Shown here: piece by piece, positions 45,881 through 54,240 of the stretch
How positions within the stretch are numbered: position 1 is the first letter of the stretch
Layout of the letters: each line of letters opens with the position of its first letter
Virus record (IMG/VR): IMGVR_UViG_3300020122_000238
Coordinates: 186,001-250,000 of that record
DNA length: 64,000 nucleotides
Source: a virus
Direction: 5' to 3' (one strand)
The notes under the pieces: generated by a model
Seen by the model: only the letters and a program-made list of their open reading frames with translations
The model's database searches: none
What the model was told of the DNA's origin: nothing
Program-made: the position numbers and the translations under genes

Positions 45881-46302
45881 GCACGACGGCATGGGACCTG
45901 ATCCTGAACGATTTCGATGAAATCGAAGACCGGATCACGGCGGCCTGCCTCGCCTGCAAAGCCCGAGGGATTGTTGTCCAGTCTGGCGACTGGGGCGTCA
46001 CCTATGACGAAGACACCCACAAGTGGGTCCAGGGTACACCTTGGCGGGAGAGCACCTCTCTCCCTGTGAATCTCCTCGGCGCCTTGTTGCTCATCGAGAA
46101 CCCTTTCCCCGAGATGTACGTGTACGAGAACCGCACATGTTACGCGCCCACCGACACGGTGAGTAGACTTTTGGGCGTTGGGATCGCCTGGACTCTCTCA
46201 TTCTTCGCGGGGTGGGATGCAGCTCGGTTCCCCTCTTCGGGAGTCAGGACCGCCTATGACTTCGGGCAGCGGTTGGCAACAGAGATTTCATGTCCTCTGT
46301 GA
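45877..46302 (+). CDS. Hypothetical protein with N-terminal AW-peptide, 141 aa
   Basis: Starts MSTTAWDLILNDFDEIEDRI: here the AWxxxLxDxD peptide, usually C-terminal, is at the N-terminus. The rest is alpha/beta with no known motif. An 11-bp inverted repeat (46280-46310) spans its stop codon. Confidence 0.6.
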   Translation: MSTTAWDLILNDFDEIEDRITAACLACKARGIVVQSGDWGVTYDEDTHKWVQGTPWRESTSLPVNLLGALLLIENPFPEMYVYENRTCYAPTDTVSRLLGVGIAWTLSFFAGWDAARFPSSGVRTAYDFGQRLATEISCPL

Positions 46303-46345
46303 AATCTCTGAATGTCCGGGATAATTTCTGGTGTACTACGAGAAT

Positions 46346-46669
46346 ATGACCGACCCCACTTCGATTCCGACCGCAACCGCAACTGCAACTGCAACCCCGA
46401 AGCGCATCAAGCGCCCGACCAAGAAGACCTCGGCGAAGAAAACCGCCAAGAAGGTGGCCAAGAAGACCGTGGACACCACCATCAACGCCGTGGCTGCGTG
46501 GGCGACCACCAAGGCCAAGGCCAAGAAGGGTGACCGTGCCATGTTCGAGGCTGCCGCTGGCTTCCTCAACCAGCTCGCCAGCGCTCAGGCGGCGCTCCTC
46601 GCGAACCTCAGCCCCAGCGTGCTGAAGGCCGTCAAGGATCGCCTCGCTGCACTCCCGTACGGAAAGTGA
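46346..46669 (+). CDS. Histone H1-like basic protein, 107 aa
   Basis: The start ATG 46346 lies 8 nt after GGTGTACT. Residues 1-50 contain an Ala/Thr repeat (TATATATATP) and a Lys/Ala-rich run (KKTSAKKTAKKVAKKTV) like bacterial H1/Hc1 tails and phage-internal DNA-binding proteins. The C-terminal 60 residues are a helical pair. Likely binds DNA non-specifically. Confidence 0.7.
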   Translation: MTDPTSIPTATATATATPKRIKRPTKKTSAKKTAKKVAKKTVDTTINAVAAWATTKAKAKKGDRAMFEAAAGFLNQLASAQAALLANLSPSVLKAVKDRLAALPYGK

Positions 46670-46673
46670 ACGC

Positions 46674-46715
46674 AAAAAAGCCCCCGGAGCAGCACGCTGC
46701 TCCGGGGGCTTTTTT
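46674..46715. terminator. Bidirectional intrinsic terminator
   Basis: Arms 46674-46693 and 46696-46715: a GC-rich 14-bp stem with six A on the left and six T on the right, between convergent genes. The clearest terminator in the window. Confidence 0.95.
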
Positions 46716-46719
46716 CATT

Positions 46720-47583
46720 TCAGCCCGCCTTCTTCCAGCCGTCTTCCGTCAACGTGACCCTGAACGTCCCCTTCGGGTTGTCCTTCGAGGTCCCGTTGTC
46801 ACGCTCGTTCAGCCAGAACCGGATGCCCAGCCCCGGCTTCTGGTGAAGAAGCCACACGAAGCAGACCCCGCCGCCATTCTCCAGCTCGCGAGAGACGACC
46901 ATCGGACGACCGTCGCGGTGGACCAGGATGCGCTCATCCGCGTCCTTGATGCGACGGAGGTTGTTGACCGTGCAGTTCGAGTTACGCGTGCAACCCGCCC
47001 GCTTCGCCGAGTGAATGACCGCCGTGCCGACGATCGTGTAGTACTTGCCAGCGATCTGGCAGGGAACCGTCTCGATGAAGGGGTGCTTCAACCCCTTCGA
47101 GAAACGATCCGCCGCCTCCTCCAGAGCCACCTGAAGGCCATCCTTCGGGGGAGCCGGAGCAGGCTCGTTCAGGTCCTCCAGAAGGAGGTCCATGTCCGCC
47201 GGATCGAGCGCGAGATTCACACCCGGGTTCGAGGGAGGAGTCTTGTCCTCCTCCTTCTTCCCCTGGAGGAAGTTCTGGAGAGCCTCTTCCGTCTTGGACT
47301 GGACAGGACGGAAGAGATTCCGGAGTGCCTCTTCCATCTTGTCCACGACAGGAGGAAGCTGCATCGCCATCGGAGGCTGCGGGAAGAGCCTGGATAGAAT
47401 CGTCCAGGCGTGGCGGTTCGTCTCCGCCGGGTACTGCTTGCCCATCGGCTCCAACATCAGCAGCTCCAGGAACTTGGTCCGCACAGCGTCCGCCTTGTCG
47501 GGCCGGAGAGCACCCTCCGAGACGAGAACCGTCGTGAGGGTCTGGAGTAGAAACGAGTTCGAGCCTTCCTTGATCTTCGCCAT
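46720..47583 (-). CDS. Hypothetical protein, 287 aa
   Basis: Helical to about residue 140, with an acidic/Pro linker; the C-terminal half is alpha/beta with CQIAGKYYTIVGTAVIHSAK and CTRNSNCTVNN. Unrecognised. About 100 nt of leader separates its ATG from the GGTGTAGA box at about 47680, unusually long here. Confidence 0.6.
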   Translation of the reverse strand: MAKIKEGSNSFLLQTLTTVLVSEGALRPDKADAVRTKFLELLMLEPMGKQYPAETNRHAWTILSRLFPQPPMAMQLPPVVDKMEEALRNLFRPVQSKTEEALQNFLQGKKEEDKTPPSNPGVNLALDPADMDLLLEDLNEPAPAPPKDGLQVALEEAADRFSKGLKHPFIETVPCQIAGKYYTIVGTAVIHSAKRAGCTRNSNCTVNNLRRIKDADERILVHRDGRPMVVSRELENGGGVCFVWLLHQKPGLGIRFWLNERDNGTSKDNPKGTFRVTLTEDGWKKAG

Positions 47584-47709
47584 GACACACCTCTGTGTGA
47601 GTGTTTCGACCCTCGATCCCCCACTGAGGACTTCGAGGGAGGCCGAGACTCCTCTGAGCCCCGGTCGTATACCCACTCTACACCAGAGATATCGTGTCTC
47701 AGACGGAAA

Positions 47710-48009
47710 TCAGAAGTCTTCGTCTTCTTTTAGCAACCGCTCATGCCACGTCCGAATTTTTTGAGCCCGAAGTCTGGCGAGGGGGCTAGGAAACAGAACA
47801 TCATACCCACGCAACTCACTCCGGAATGGCCCTCTGTAGCCTTCTTTGAAGATGACACGAATTCTAAATGAGTCCCTCGTAAAAATGGACTCCAACACGG
47901 CTTCAACCATCGAATCAGAACGGAAAAGAGAGACAATATGACGGAAACGAGTTTTCTCCTCAATCGTGAAGGTAGGGAACTCCAAGTCCCAAACGACTTG
48001 ATTAGACAT
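47710..48009 (-). CDS. Hypothetical protein, 99 aa
   Basis: A small alpha/beta protein ending RTWHERLLKEDEDF (terminal peptide). It starts 1 bp after the stop of 48011-48406, so co-transcribed and probably coupled. AT-rich codons. Unknown role. Confidence 0.6.
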   Translation of the reverse strand: MSNQVVWDLEFPTFTIEEKTRFRHIVSLFRSDSMVEAVLESIFTRDSFRIRVIFKEGYRGPFRSELRGYDVLFPSPLARLRAQKIRTWHERLLKEDEDF

Positions 48010-48010
48010 A

Positions 48011-48406
48011 TCAGTCCTCCAGGATGGCATCCCAAACCGTGGGACCCTTCAAAGAATGAAACTGGTTGATAAAGTTTACCCATGAAGTAATTCGGAATTG
48101 TCTTGAATCATCGTGACTATAAGACAGCCAGCCATTTTTGATGGTCATAACGGAGACCATGTTTTTAAAATGTGTGGGATCCTTGTCTACAAAAACGGCG
48201 TCATGGTGTACCCAATGAGGAACGGGGGTGCCTTCATATTTCGGATGGAAAGGCGACCAAAAACGCTCAACTCTCTCAAGAGAAGTACATCCTGGTCGAC
48301 TCTCCCCCACGGCCAAAAGCCAGAGCCCATTGTCCGAGAAAGCCACGACCTCCGCCCAATACCCGGGCCCCTCAAGTTCCAACCAATCCCCAATTTCGTA
48401 GGCCAT
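48011..48406 (-). CDS. SH3-like hypothetical protein, 131 aa
   Basis: MAYEIGDWLELEGPGYWAEV, then LWLLAVGESRPGCTSLERVE resembles a small beta barrel (KOW/SH3-like). Ends SLKGPTVWDAILED (terminal peptide). It starts 7 nt after a GGTGTAAT box shared, in mirror image, with the 48422 gene. Confidence 0.6.
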   Translation of the reverse strand: MAYEIGDWLELEGPGYWAEVVAFSDNGLWLLAVGESRPGCTSLERVERFWSPFHPKYEGTPVPHWVHHDAVFVDKDPTHFKNMVSVMTIKNGWLSYSHDDSRQFRITSWVNFINQFHSLKGPTVWDAILED

Positions 48407-48421
48407 ACAAGAGATTACACC

Positions 48422-48748
48422 ATGAAGTGGAACGTCGACAAAGCCCTGACCGACTTGGCGAAGTGGGCGAGCGATCGGGACACCTTGGCGGGCATCTCGC
48501 AGGTCTACGTGGACGCTTCGAGGGCGACAGAGGTTGGGGTGCATCCGACCCCGCCCGAGACGAAGAAGGGGGTCGTCTACGTCTGGAAGGTGTACCTGCT
48601 CGCCGGGATGAACATCCACAGTTTCTACGGCCGGACGATTCAGGAGGCCTACCACAAGGCTCGCCGGATGCTTCGGCCCCCGGTCGGCAAGTCGACCAAG
48701 AAGAAGGTTGATCGGTTCAAACGTCGGCGTGTAGGACACGAGCAATGA
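48422..48748 (+). CDS. Hypothetical protein, 108 aa
   Basis: An alpha/beta protein with a basic C-terminus (KSTKKKVDRFKRRRVGHEQ) suited to nucleic acid binding. It is divergent from 48406 across only 15 nt. The next class A promoter lies inside its last 14 codons. Confidence 0.6.
   Translation: MKWNVDKALTDLAKWASDRDTLAGISQVYVDASRATEVGVHPTPPETKKGVVYVWKVYLLAGMNIHSFYGRTIQEAYHKARRMLRPPVGKSTKKKVDRFKRRRVGHEQ
48708..48735 (+). promoter_or_regulatory. Class A promoter for 48745-48990
   Basis: TTGATC 48708-48713, 16-nt spacer, TGTAGG 48730-48735, 9 nt to ATG 48745; located within the coding end of 48422-48748. Confidence 0.75.
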
Positions 48749-48990
48749 GCACAGTAGAATCCAAAGAGCCTGCCTGCTTCGCCATTTCGTTGGCAGTCAG
48801 TTCCTACATCGTTACCACGGCGGTCCGATCAGGAGGGACCGTGGTGTATGTCACAAAAAGTGTGGGAACTCACGCTCATCACAAGTACATCGGGACCTTC
48901 GGAGCTGAGGATGAAACTCCGGAGATGGAGCATCTCCGAGGCTACCGAGATTTACTGCTCGACACTGTCAAGAGGATGTTCGTGAAATGA
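48745..48990 (+). CDS. Hypothetical protein, 81 aa
   Basis: A small alpha/beta protein, unrecognised, beginning with polar residues then strands (CFAISLAVSSYIVTTAVRSG). The stop overlaps the next ATG. Confidence 0.6.
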   Translation: MSTVESKEPACFAISLAVSSYIVTTAVRSGGTVVYVTKSVGTHAHHKYIGTFGAEDETPEMEHLRGYRDLLLDTVKRMFVK

Positions 48991-49265
48991 AAGAAAAAAA
49001 GCCCCCCATCTCTCTGAAGGCTGTCCGCAAGGTGTGCAGCTTGCCGGGGAACAAGGCAAGCGTCGCCTGGTGGGATGACACGCTTCACGTCTGGTGGTAC
49101 AAGCCTTTGAGCATCGAAGCCGCACAGGGGCGCCTGAACAAGCTTCTGGACGACAAGGATGTGCATGACGGGCGTTGCCCCTACGCCCTGAGCCCCAAGC
49201 CGGGGGCTCGTCCCGCCCTCACGGTCGACGACGTGTACACGCCTCCGAAGCACATCCTGGAGTAA
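48987..49265 (+). CDS. Hypothetical protein, 92 aa
   Basis: A Trp-rich strand region (VAWWDDTLHVWWYKPLS) and a helical segment with LNKLLDDKDVHDG. No family recognised. Coupled to the preceding gene. Confidence 0.6.
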   Translation: MKEKKPPISLKAVRKVCSLPGNKASVAWWDDTLHVWWYKPLSIEAAQGRLNKLLDDKDVHDGRCPYALSPKPGARPALTVDDVYTPPKHILE

Positions 49266-49348
49266 GAATTTTGGGTACGCGAGCCTGAATCCCTATATGG
49301 TCAAGACTCGCGTACGTCGTCCGGTGGACCTTCCCAGTAATGGGTGAG

Positions 49349-49684
49349 CTACGATGCTCTTGAGCCATTCGACCGCGGAATCAACAGCGGGCAAACCCGG
49401 CGGGCGTGGTGGAAAGCCACGCCATTTTCTCTAGAACTCCTCGTCGAGCCTCTCCCACCCCGTGAGATACGGGAGTTTCGGTGGGGTGAGTGGCGGGGTT
49501 CAGGATTGGAGCAAGGCTCCACAAGAATCGAACCTACCCCGATTGGGAAGTAGGTTGCTATCTCCTTCGAACAACGCGTGCAGATGTAGAAGTGCTTTGC
49601 CCAAAGCCCAATCGCACCGGACTCAACCTGAGTCCGGTGCGATTGGGGGCAAAAGAGGTGCCCAGCGTTATACGTCGTCGCCAT
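49349..49684 (-). CDS. Zinc-ribbon hypothetical protein, 111 aa (uncertain strand)
   Basis: ATG 49682-49684 overlaps the end of 49668-50033. The first 60 residues contain GHLFCPQSH and HFYICTRCSKEI, a plausible zinc ribbon. The last 50 are Arg/Ser-rich and may be non-functional. An overlapping frame on the plus strand (GTG 49344 to 49553, 69 aa) is the alternative. A strong hairpin (49607-49647) falls in the region, which suits a terminator if neither frame is real. Confidence 0.4.
   Translation of the reverse strand: MATTYNAGHLFCPQSHRTQVESGAIGLWAKHFYICTRCSKEIATYFPIGVGSILVEPCSNPEPRHSPHRNSRISRGGRGSTRSSRENGVAFHHARRVCPLLIPRSNGSRAS
49607..49647. repeat. 19-bp perfect inverted repeat
   Basis: Arms 49607-49625 and 49629-49647 with a 3-nt loop, flanked by TTTGC and GCAAAA. 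A possible bidirectional terminator between 49265 (+) and 49668 (-). Confidence 0.9.
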
Positions 49685-50033
49685 CAAGATGCTCCCAAAC
49701 CGTGGGGTTGGTCTCTGGCAGCTTCGGTTGAGCTTGCGCCATCGGGGGCAGAGTTGTTCTCAGAACGAGGCTCAGAAGCTCTGAATCACCCCGCGGTCGA
49801 GCTTGTGCCTGAAGCTGGGCTCGTAGCTCCCTGCGTTCTCGGATGATCCTCTCCAGGACCTCGACGGAGTTCTCGTCGCTGTCTTCCGCGTACCTTTGCA
49901 GACGTTCCGTGAGCTGCTTGAGGAGGACTGCATCTTCAGACTCCGTGTGAACGTAGGCAAGGAGCTTGCCTACGCCAATTGCTATCGCAATGAGCAGCAC
50001 CGCGAGACCAAGGGTAACAATGAAAGCGATCAT
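49668..50033 (-). CDS. Membrane-anchored coiled-coil protein, 121 aa
   Basis: MIAFIVTLGLAVLLIAIAIG is a membrane helix; a coiled coil (35-80) and disordered linker follow; the end is NPTVWEHLDGDDV (terminal peptide). Same plan as 37747-38211. The ATG overlaps the stop of 50030-50422. Confidence 0.65.
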   Translation of the reverse strand: MIAFIVTLGLAVLLIAIAIGVGKLLAYVHTESEDAVLLKQLTERLQRYAEDSDENSVEVLERIIRERRELRAQLQAQARPRGDSELLSLVLRTTLPPMAQAQPKLPETNPTVWEHLDGDDV

Positions 50034-50422
50034 CCGATCTCCTCTTCATCCGAGAGCAAGGCCGCAGCTCCCGCCGGTTGCGGGGGAGGAGTAGGTTCTT
50101 CAAACACATCTCCTCCCGCCCAGACCACTTCACCCCCACGAGTACAAATATAGCCAAAGCAAGAGGCCTTAAGCCCCCTCACGATTTCCCGAGTGTCATC
50201 GAGAACCTGACTGTGAGGTGGCGTCTCGTTGCCATCCTTGAAGGTTGTCCCTGTCCCCCCCACAGTCAGAGACAGGAGAGCAGAGTACTTGGTGTTCTGC
50301 GAGAGCTTCTTGGTTGATGCGAGGGCGCCCACTGTATACCCTTTGGCCACCAATCCCGCAATAATGCGAGGGATGTGCATCTCGGATATGAGGGTCACCC
50401 AAAGTCGACACGTAGCTTCCAT
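50030..50422 (-). CDS. Hypothetical protein, 130 aa
   Basis: A helical start followed by a beta-rich region (YSALLSLTVGGTGTTFKDGN) and a Pro-rich acidic tail (ALLSDEEEIG). GGAG precedes the ATG, after a terminator-like hairpin and T-run in the leader. Function unknown. Confidence 0.6.
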   Translation of the reverse strand: MEATCRLWVTLISEMHIPRIIAGLVAKGYTVGALASTKKLSQNTKYSALLSLTVGGTGTTFKDGNETPPHSQVLDDTREIVRGLKASCFGYICTRGGEVVWAGGDVFEEPTPPPQPAGAAALLSDEEEIG

Positions 50423-50436
50423 GACGTCTCCAAAAA

Positions 50437-50474
50437 AAGGAAGGTCTGTCCCGCTTTCGGGACAGACCTTCCTT
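50437..50474 (-). terminator. Intrinsic terminator downstream of TPM-like gene
   Basis: Arms 50437-50453 and 50458-50474 (17 bp, 4-nt loop) followed on the minus strand by seven U. A GGTGTAAG box for the next leftward gene overlaps its upstream arm. Confidence 0.85.
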
Positions 50475-50498
50475 ACACCTCAACCAGAGCGAACCTGC

Positions 50499-51665
50499 TT
50501 ACCAGTCGGAGCCGCCGCCGCTGGAGTCCGAGCTGGACGATGAGTCCGAGCTGGACGATGAGTCCGAGCTGCTTCCTCCGCGGTCCGAGGGCGGAGAAGT
50601 CGAGGAGACCCAGTTCGAGGACCCGCCACCCGCATCGTAGCTCGAAGAACCTCCCGAGCTGGGCTCGTAGCTCGGCGTGGGCGTGTAGCTGTGACGTTGG
50701 ATCGGAACCTCACGCTCGATGTACACGTCCCGCTCGACGACGCGACCCCGATCCCGATGCAAGGCATCTCCGATGAGCATGCCCGTGAGCAGGTCGTTGC
50801 CATTCGAGCCGTAGTGGCCACCGTACCCGCCGTTGTTGTTGATGACCGTCGTGGAACTCGATGCAGCGGCAGCCGCGGGAGCCGGCTGGATGTAGGTGGG
50901 AGCCGCGACCCGGCGAGGAATGGGGGTGCTCGCCACGTTGTAGTCACCTCGGCCGATGCCACCCGTCCTCGCCCTGGCGGCCCCTGCTGAGGCGCTGGCT
51001 GTCGCCGTGGACTTCCGGATACCCTCGGCCCACGCACCTTCCTCGATGTTCCGCGAGCGCATTTCCTGAGCTTCCTCGCGGGTTTCGTTCAACACGGCCT
51101 GGTAGCGGGCCTGATCCGCCTGCGACTTGCGGTACAGGTAGATGGCGAACCAGACGAGCGAGCCGACACCGAGGAGGATGAGAGCCCAGCCACCGACACC
51201 GAGGCCTTCATGCACGACGATCGGGGGCGGGGGAGCGAGAGTCCCGCTGGTCGTCCTGGTCGACACATCGGCACGGGCTCCGATGGCCGTGAGTCCGCCC
51301 ACCCAGTTCTTCTCGCGAAAGGCCGGATTGCCCGCGGCGAAGATGGAGTCCTGATCGAGGGCCTTCACCGGGACGCCGACCCCGAACCGAACGATCGTCG
51401 AGTGATGGTCCGGATCGAGCGCGATGACGATGACGTTGGGCGAGTCCACCCAGGCTTTGGCCGCGCTGACGAGCGCTTCCTTGGCGGGCGAAACCCGGAT
51501 GAGGACATGGGTCTCGAAGGACCAGCTCGACCCTCTGGCCTGGAGGTTCGCGACATCAGCCGACGAAAGCAGATGCGCCTCATCGTTGACGACGACATGT
51601 CCAGCCATGGCGGACAAGGTCCAGAAGAAGACGGCGAATGCGAGGGAAATGCTGTGTTTTTTCAT
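50499..51665 (-). CDS. TPM-domain-like secreted/membrane protein, 388 aa
   Basis: Signal peptide (MKKHSISLAFAVFFWTLSAM), then a TPM-like domain (VVNDEAHLLSSADVANLQAR ... HVLIRVSPAKEALVSAAKAW ... IVIALDPDHHSTIVRFGVGV), a membrane helix (about 155-175), a coiled region, and a Ser/Gly-rich tail ending SSGGGSDW. This is the YgcG/TPM plan: extracytoplasmic domain, one helix, Gly/Ser tail. Members are linked to membrane-protein quality control. Unusual in a phage; probably acquired from a host. Confidence 0.75.
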   Translation of the reverse strand: MKKHSISLAFAVFFWTLSAMAGHVVVNDEAHLLSSADVANLQARGSSWSFETHVLIRVSPAKEALVSAAKAWVDSPNVIVIALDPDHHSTIVRFGVGVPVKALDQDSIFAAGNPAFREKNWVGGLTAIGARADVSTRTTSGTLAPPPPIVVHEGLGVGGWALILLGVGSLVWFAIYLYRKSQADQARYQAVLNETREEAQEMRSRNIEEGAWAEGIRKSTATASASAGAARARTGGIGRGDYNVASTPIPRRVAAPTYIQPAPAAAAASSSTTVINNNGGYGGHYGSNGNDLLTGMLIGDALHRDRGRVVERDVYIEREVPIQRHSYTPTPSYEPSSGGSSSYDAGGGSSNWVSSTSPPSDRGGSSSDSSSSSDSSSSSDSSGGGSDW

Positions 51666-51679
51666 GTCTTCTCTTCAAT

Positions 51680-52786
51680 CTACACCAGCTTGAGATCAAC
51701 CGAAGCGCGTTCAAGAGAGTCGAACGATGCCCTCAAATCCCCGACACCACCACGGTAGGCGAGAGCGTAAGGGGTAGGGTTGTCCCCAGCGGCATCCGTC
51801 AGTTTTTTGGAAACGGCGTGCCCGATCAGACCTTCCAAGATGATCATGGCACCCACACCCCCATTTCGGATCTTATGCGCGAGGTTGGATGATATCTTGT
51901 GCCCGCCGTTGTCGGTGGGATACCATTCGGCCTCGATGTTGAAGCGCTCCCGAATCGTCCGGAGCTTCTCGTCTTTGACGATGCCCCCGATGATGACGAG
52001 CGGCTTGTTTTGAAGCCGGGCCCTGAGCGTGGGCCATTCCCCAGGGGTGACTGTCTTCGCGAGGATCACATCTTCTTCCCCCTCGAAGGCGGCGAGCTTC
52101 TCCCTGGATTCGCGGGCGATCCTATCCCAGTCGTCGTTATGATCCTTCGCGAGTCCTCGTACGTAGTTGTGGGGGCAGTTGTCCCCACGGACCTTGGAGA
52201 GCAGGGGGATCGAGCGTTCGACCTGCCAGAACAGGTGATGGGTTGAGGGCAGCCGCGTCAACATCTGGCGCACCTCAGCCGTGAGAGCCTGCACGTAGGT
52301 TTGGATCTGAGCAGGGGGTTTCTTCCGAAGATCTGACGTGGCGAAATCCTCGATCTCATCGAGGATCCTCTGTGCACTATGTGCGAGAGGATCTTCCTCG
52401 ACTGCCGGGTCTTCGTGCGGGGGTGCCTGGGGTGGGAGGACCACCTTGACAGGAGGCACCTCTACCACCTTGACAGGGACAGGCGAGGCTTTCAGCTCTT
52501 GCGGGGGAGCTTGAAACGGAACCGCACCGATCAACTCCAGAAGGCTTGTCAACGCATCGCATAGTTTGAGACGCTCTGCATCGATGATTGAAGGCGCTGG
52601 AGTGGACGCTTCCTGTTTGATGGCCGCGAGCATGGCGGCGATCGTTCGTTGTTCCGCATCCTCTCTGTGCGCGACCTCGAAGGAGGTGAGTCGTTCGCGG
52701 AGACATGCGACCATGTCAGATATCGGCCGCACCTCGGCTTCGACGCTGAGAGCACAGGCATTGTATAGTAAATTGGGCAGTTCCAT
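51680..52786 (-). CDS. Hypothetical protein with DUF2325-like C-terminus, 368 aa
   Basis: Residues 1-90 are helical; about 100-150 is a Pro/Val linker; 150-260 helical; about 265-360 contains PLVIIGGIVKDEKLRTIRER, then EWYPTDNGGHKISSNLAHKI and GAMIILEGLIGHAVSKKL. The last part resembles DUF2325 (a Rossmann-like fold with GG near the start and HDGG-like and SH-like loops). Biochemical role unknown. ATG 52784-52786 is chosen over an upstream in-frame ATG that would run through the divergent intergenic region. Confidence 0.6.
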   Translation of the reverse strand: MELPNLLYNACALSVEAEVRPISDMVACLRERLTSFEVAHREDAEQRTIAAMLAAIKQEASTPAPSIIDAERLKLCDALTSLLELIGAVPFQAPPQELKASPVPVKVVEVPPVKVVLPPQAPPHEDPAVEEDPLAHSAQRILDEIEDFATSDLRKKPPAQIQTYVQALTAEVRQMLTRLPSTHHLFWQVERSIPLLSKVRGDNCPHNYVRGLAKDHNDDWDRIARESREKLAAFEGEEDVILAKTVTPGEWPTLRARLQNKPLVIIGGIVKDEKLRTIRERFNIEAEWYPTDNGGHKISSNLAHKIRNGGVGAMIILEGLIGHAVSKKLTDAAGDNPTPYALAYRGGVGDLRASFDSLERASVDLKLV

Positions 52787-52862
52787 TGTTTCCCGAGTTA
52801 CCTTTGAAAGGTGTACAATGTAGGCAAAAATGGCCTCGTTGAGGTTCTCCCTTCTATACACC

Positions 52863-52893
52863 GGGGAGCCCTGGGGGTAAAACAGGGCTCCCC
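52863..52893. repeat. 11-bp hairpin in divergent intergenic region
   Basis: Arms 52863-52873 and 52883-52893, 10-nt loop, 43 nt upstream of ATG 52936. It lies between two promoters, so it may be an operator or a terminator for short upstream RNAs. Confidence 0.75.
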
Positions 52894-52935
52894 GCACGTC
52901 GACCTAGAATACAAATTGCCGGTGTATAGGCCAAC

Positions 52936-53325
52936 ATGTCCGACGACGACTTGGAAGAATACTGGGAGGTCAGTGTCCTCCCTCCCCGCCCTCCTGGTCT
53001 TCTCCAACCTTTGGGCCCTCCGGAAGGATCTGGAGGGCCTCTCTATATTTTTGGAAAGGCCTCTGTGCTCTATTTGGAGGTAGGGGCCGCAAATTGCGAG
53101 CGCTTTGGAGACCGGCAACCCATTACGATGACCCCCGTATCTGACACAGGGGGCACGCAATGGCGACTCAGCCCGGAATTCCGATTTACACGATCAGCAC
53201 TCATCTCAAGGTTCGATCTTTGGGATAATCCAAGCGGCGGGCGCAAGCTATACACCTCTGACTTCGAGCCTCTCAACGTTGGCCCTGAGTATACATTCAC
53301 CTTCCACCTGAATATTAAAATTTGA
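52936..53325 (+). CDS. Tail-fibre-like paralogue 1, 129 aa
   Basis: N-terminal peptide MSDDDLEEYWEVSVLPPRPP, a Pro/Gly linker, then a beta-rich domain ending FDLWDNPSGGRKLYTSDFEP. It resembles 59224-59649 both in the N-terminal peptide and in the LWD-P-GG-LY region. That C-terminal type occurs in phage tail/fibre accessory proteins. Starts 7 nt after GGTGTATA. Confidence 0.6.
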   Translation: MSDDDLEEYWEVSVLPPRPPGLLQPLGPPEGSGGPLYIFGKASVLYLEVGAANCERFGDRQPITMTPVSDTGGTQWRLSPEFRFTRSALISRFDLWDNPSGGRKLYTSDFEPLNVGPEYTFTFHLNIKI

Positions 53326-53326
53326 C

Positions 53327-53608
53327 ATGCCTACCGATCGCCAAACCCTCGTCGCTGTTCTATCGCTCCCTCCGGGCAAGCTATCCCCGCGAGAGAAGAC
53401 CATCTTCACGCAGTGGCTCGATACTCTCGACGCTGGAGTCATCGCCCTGACCAAGGGGCAGCGAAAGTGGGTGGATGATGTCTTCGTGAAAAATGAGCTA
53501 GACAAGGGGGAGCGGCCTCCCCCCAAGCCGCTGAAGGGGCGCATCAAGAATGAGCAGCCCCTCGACAAGATGCCCCGACCTCTGCGTCCCCCGGGGCGAT
53601 CGAAATGA
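53327..53608 (+). CDS. Hypothetical basic protein, 93 aa
   Basis: A helical core with a basic Pro-rich tail (PPPKPLKGRIKNEQPLDKMP). The stop overlaps the HNH start. Possibly nucleic-acid binding; no family recognised. Confidence 0.6.
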   Translation: MPTDRQTLVAVLSLPPGKLSPREKTIFTQWLDTLDAGVIALTKGQRKWVDDVFVKNELDKGERPPPKPLKGRIKNEQPLDKMPRPLRPPGRSK

Positions 53609-54240
53609 GCGGTACCCATGAAAATCTCATGGGGCAGGTCTTCGGTCGCCTCACGGTAATCGCGGGCCCGACCCATAAACGTGGGCGCACAGCCTGGATG
53701 TGTCTGTGCTCATGCAGCAAACGAAACTCTTTTATCGTTTGCTCGAAAGAGTTGAAGATGGGGCAGTCCACCTCATGCGGTTGCATCAAGGATGAGCTTC
53801 ATCGCGTCCGCCTCGCAACACATGGGATGTCCGAAACCCCTGAATACCGTGCCTGGCAGCTCATCAAGAACAGATGTGGAAACCCCAAGGCAAGAGAGTA
53901 CCTCTACTACGGGGGACGGGGAATCAAGCTATACGACGCCTGGCAGACCTCCTTTGTGCTATTCCACACACATCTTGGGCCAAGACCCTCACCCCTACAT
54001 TCTGTGGATCGGCATCCCGACATGAATGGGGACTATGCACCTGGTAACGTTCGATGGGCAACCTCCAAAGAGCAGAACAGAAATCGTAGAAACAACGTAC
54101 TAATCGTAGTTGGCGGGCGCACAATAACGTTGGCACAGGCTGCCGAAGAAGCTGGCCTCCCTTACGGTCTGGTGTATCGAAGATTCGTCAGAGATAAATT
54201 TACACCTGAATTGACTCTCAAACCTCCTGGACGAAAATGA
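53605..54240 (+). CDS. HNH homing-type endonuclease, 211 aa
   Basis: Same family as 29898-30599: zinc module (CLCSCSKRNSFIVC, TSCGC), core YGGRGIKLYDAWQ and VDRHPDMNGDYAPGNVRWA, then helix-turn-helix-like RTITLAQAAEEAGLP. AT-richer codons suggest transfer. The ATG overlaps the preceding stop and its TGA overlaps the next ATG, so it sits neatly in an operon. A 9-bp inverted repeat (53716-53743) lies inside. Confidence 0.85.
   Translation: MSGTHENLMGQVFGRLTVIAGPTHKRGRTAWMCLCSCSKRNSFIVCSKELKMGQSTSCGCIKDELHRVRLATHGMSETPEYRAWQLIKNRCGNPKAREYLYYGGRGIKLYDAWQTSFVLFHTHLGPRPSPLHSVDRHPDMNGDYAPGNVRWATSKEQNRNRRNNVLIVVGGRTITLAQAAEEAGLPYGLVYRRFVRDKFTPELTLKPPGRK

Noticed and set aside
49344-49553. Plus-strand 69-aa GTG-start ORF
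   Set aside because: No promoter box or ribosome site, and it conflicts with the minus-strand frame that has a zinc ribbon and overlapping start; kept only as an alternative in that entry.
49480-49570. Possible tRNA on the minus strand (GGTTCGATTC T-loop-like stretch)
   Set aside because: The T-stem would need three wobble pairs and no complementary 5' acceptor or D-arm exists upstream. The stretch fits coding sequence of 49349-49684 better.
52811-53083. 90-aa plus-strand ORF starting in the divergent intergenic region
   Set aside because: Overlaps the well-supported 52936 gene in another frame and runs through a hairpin; composition is unconvincing.
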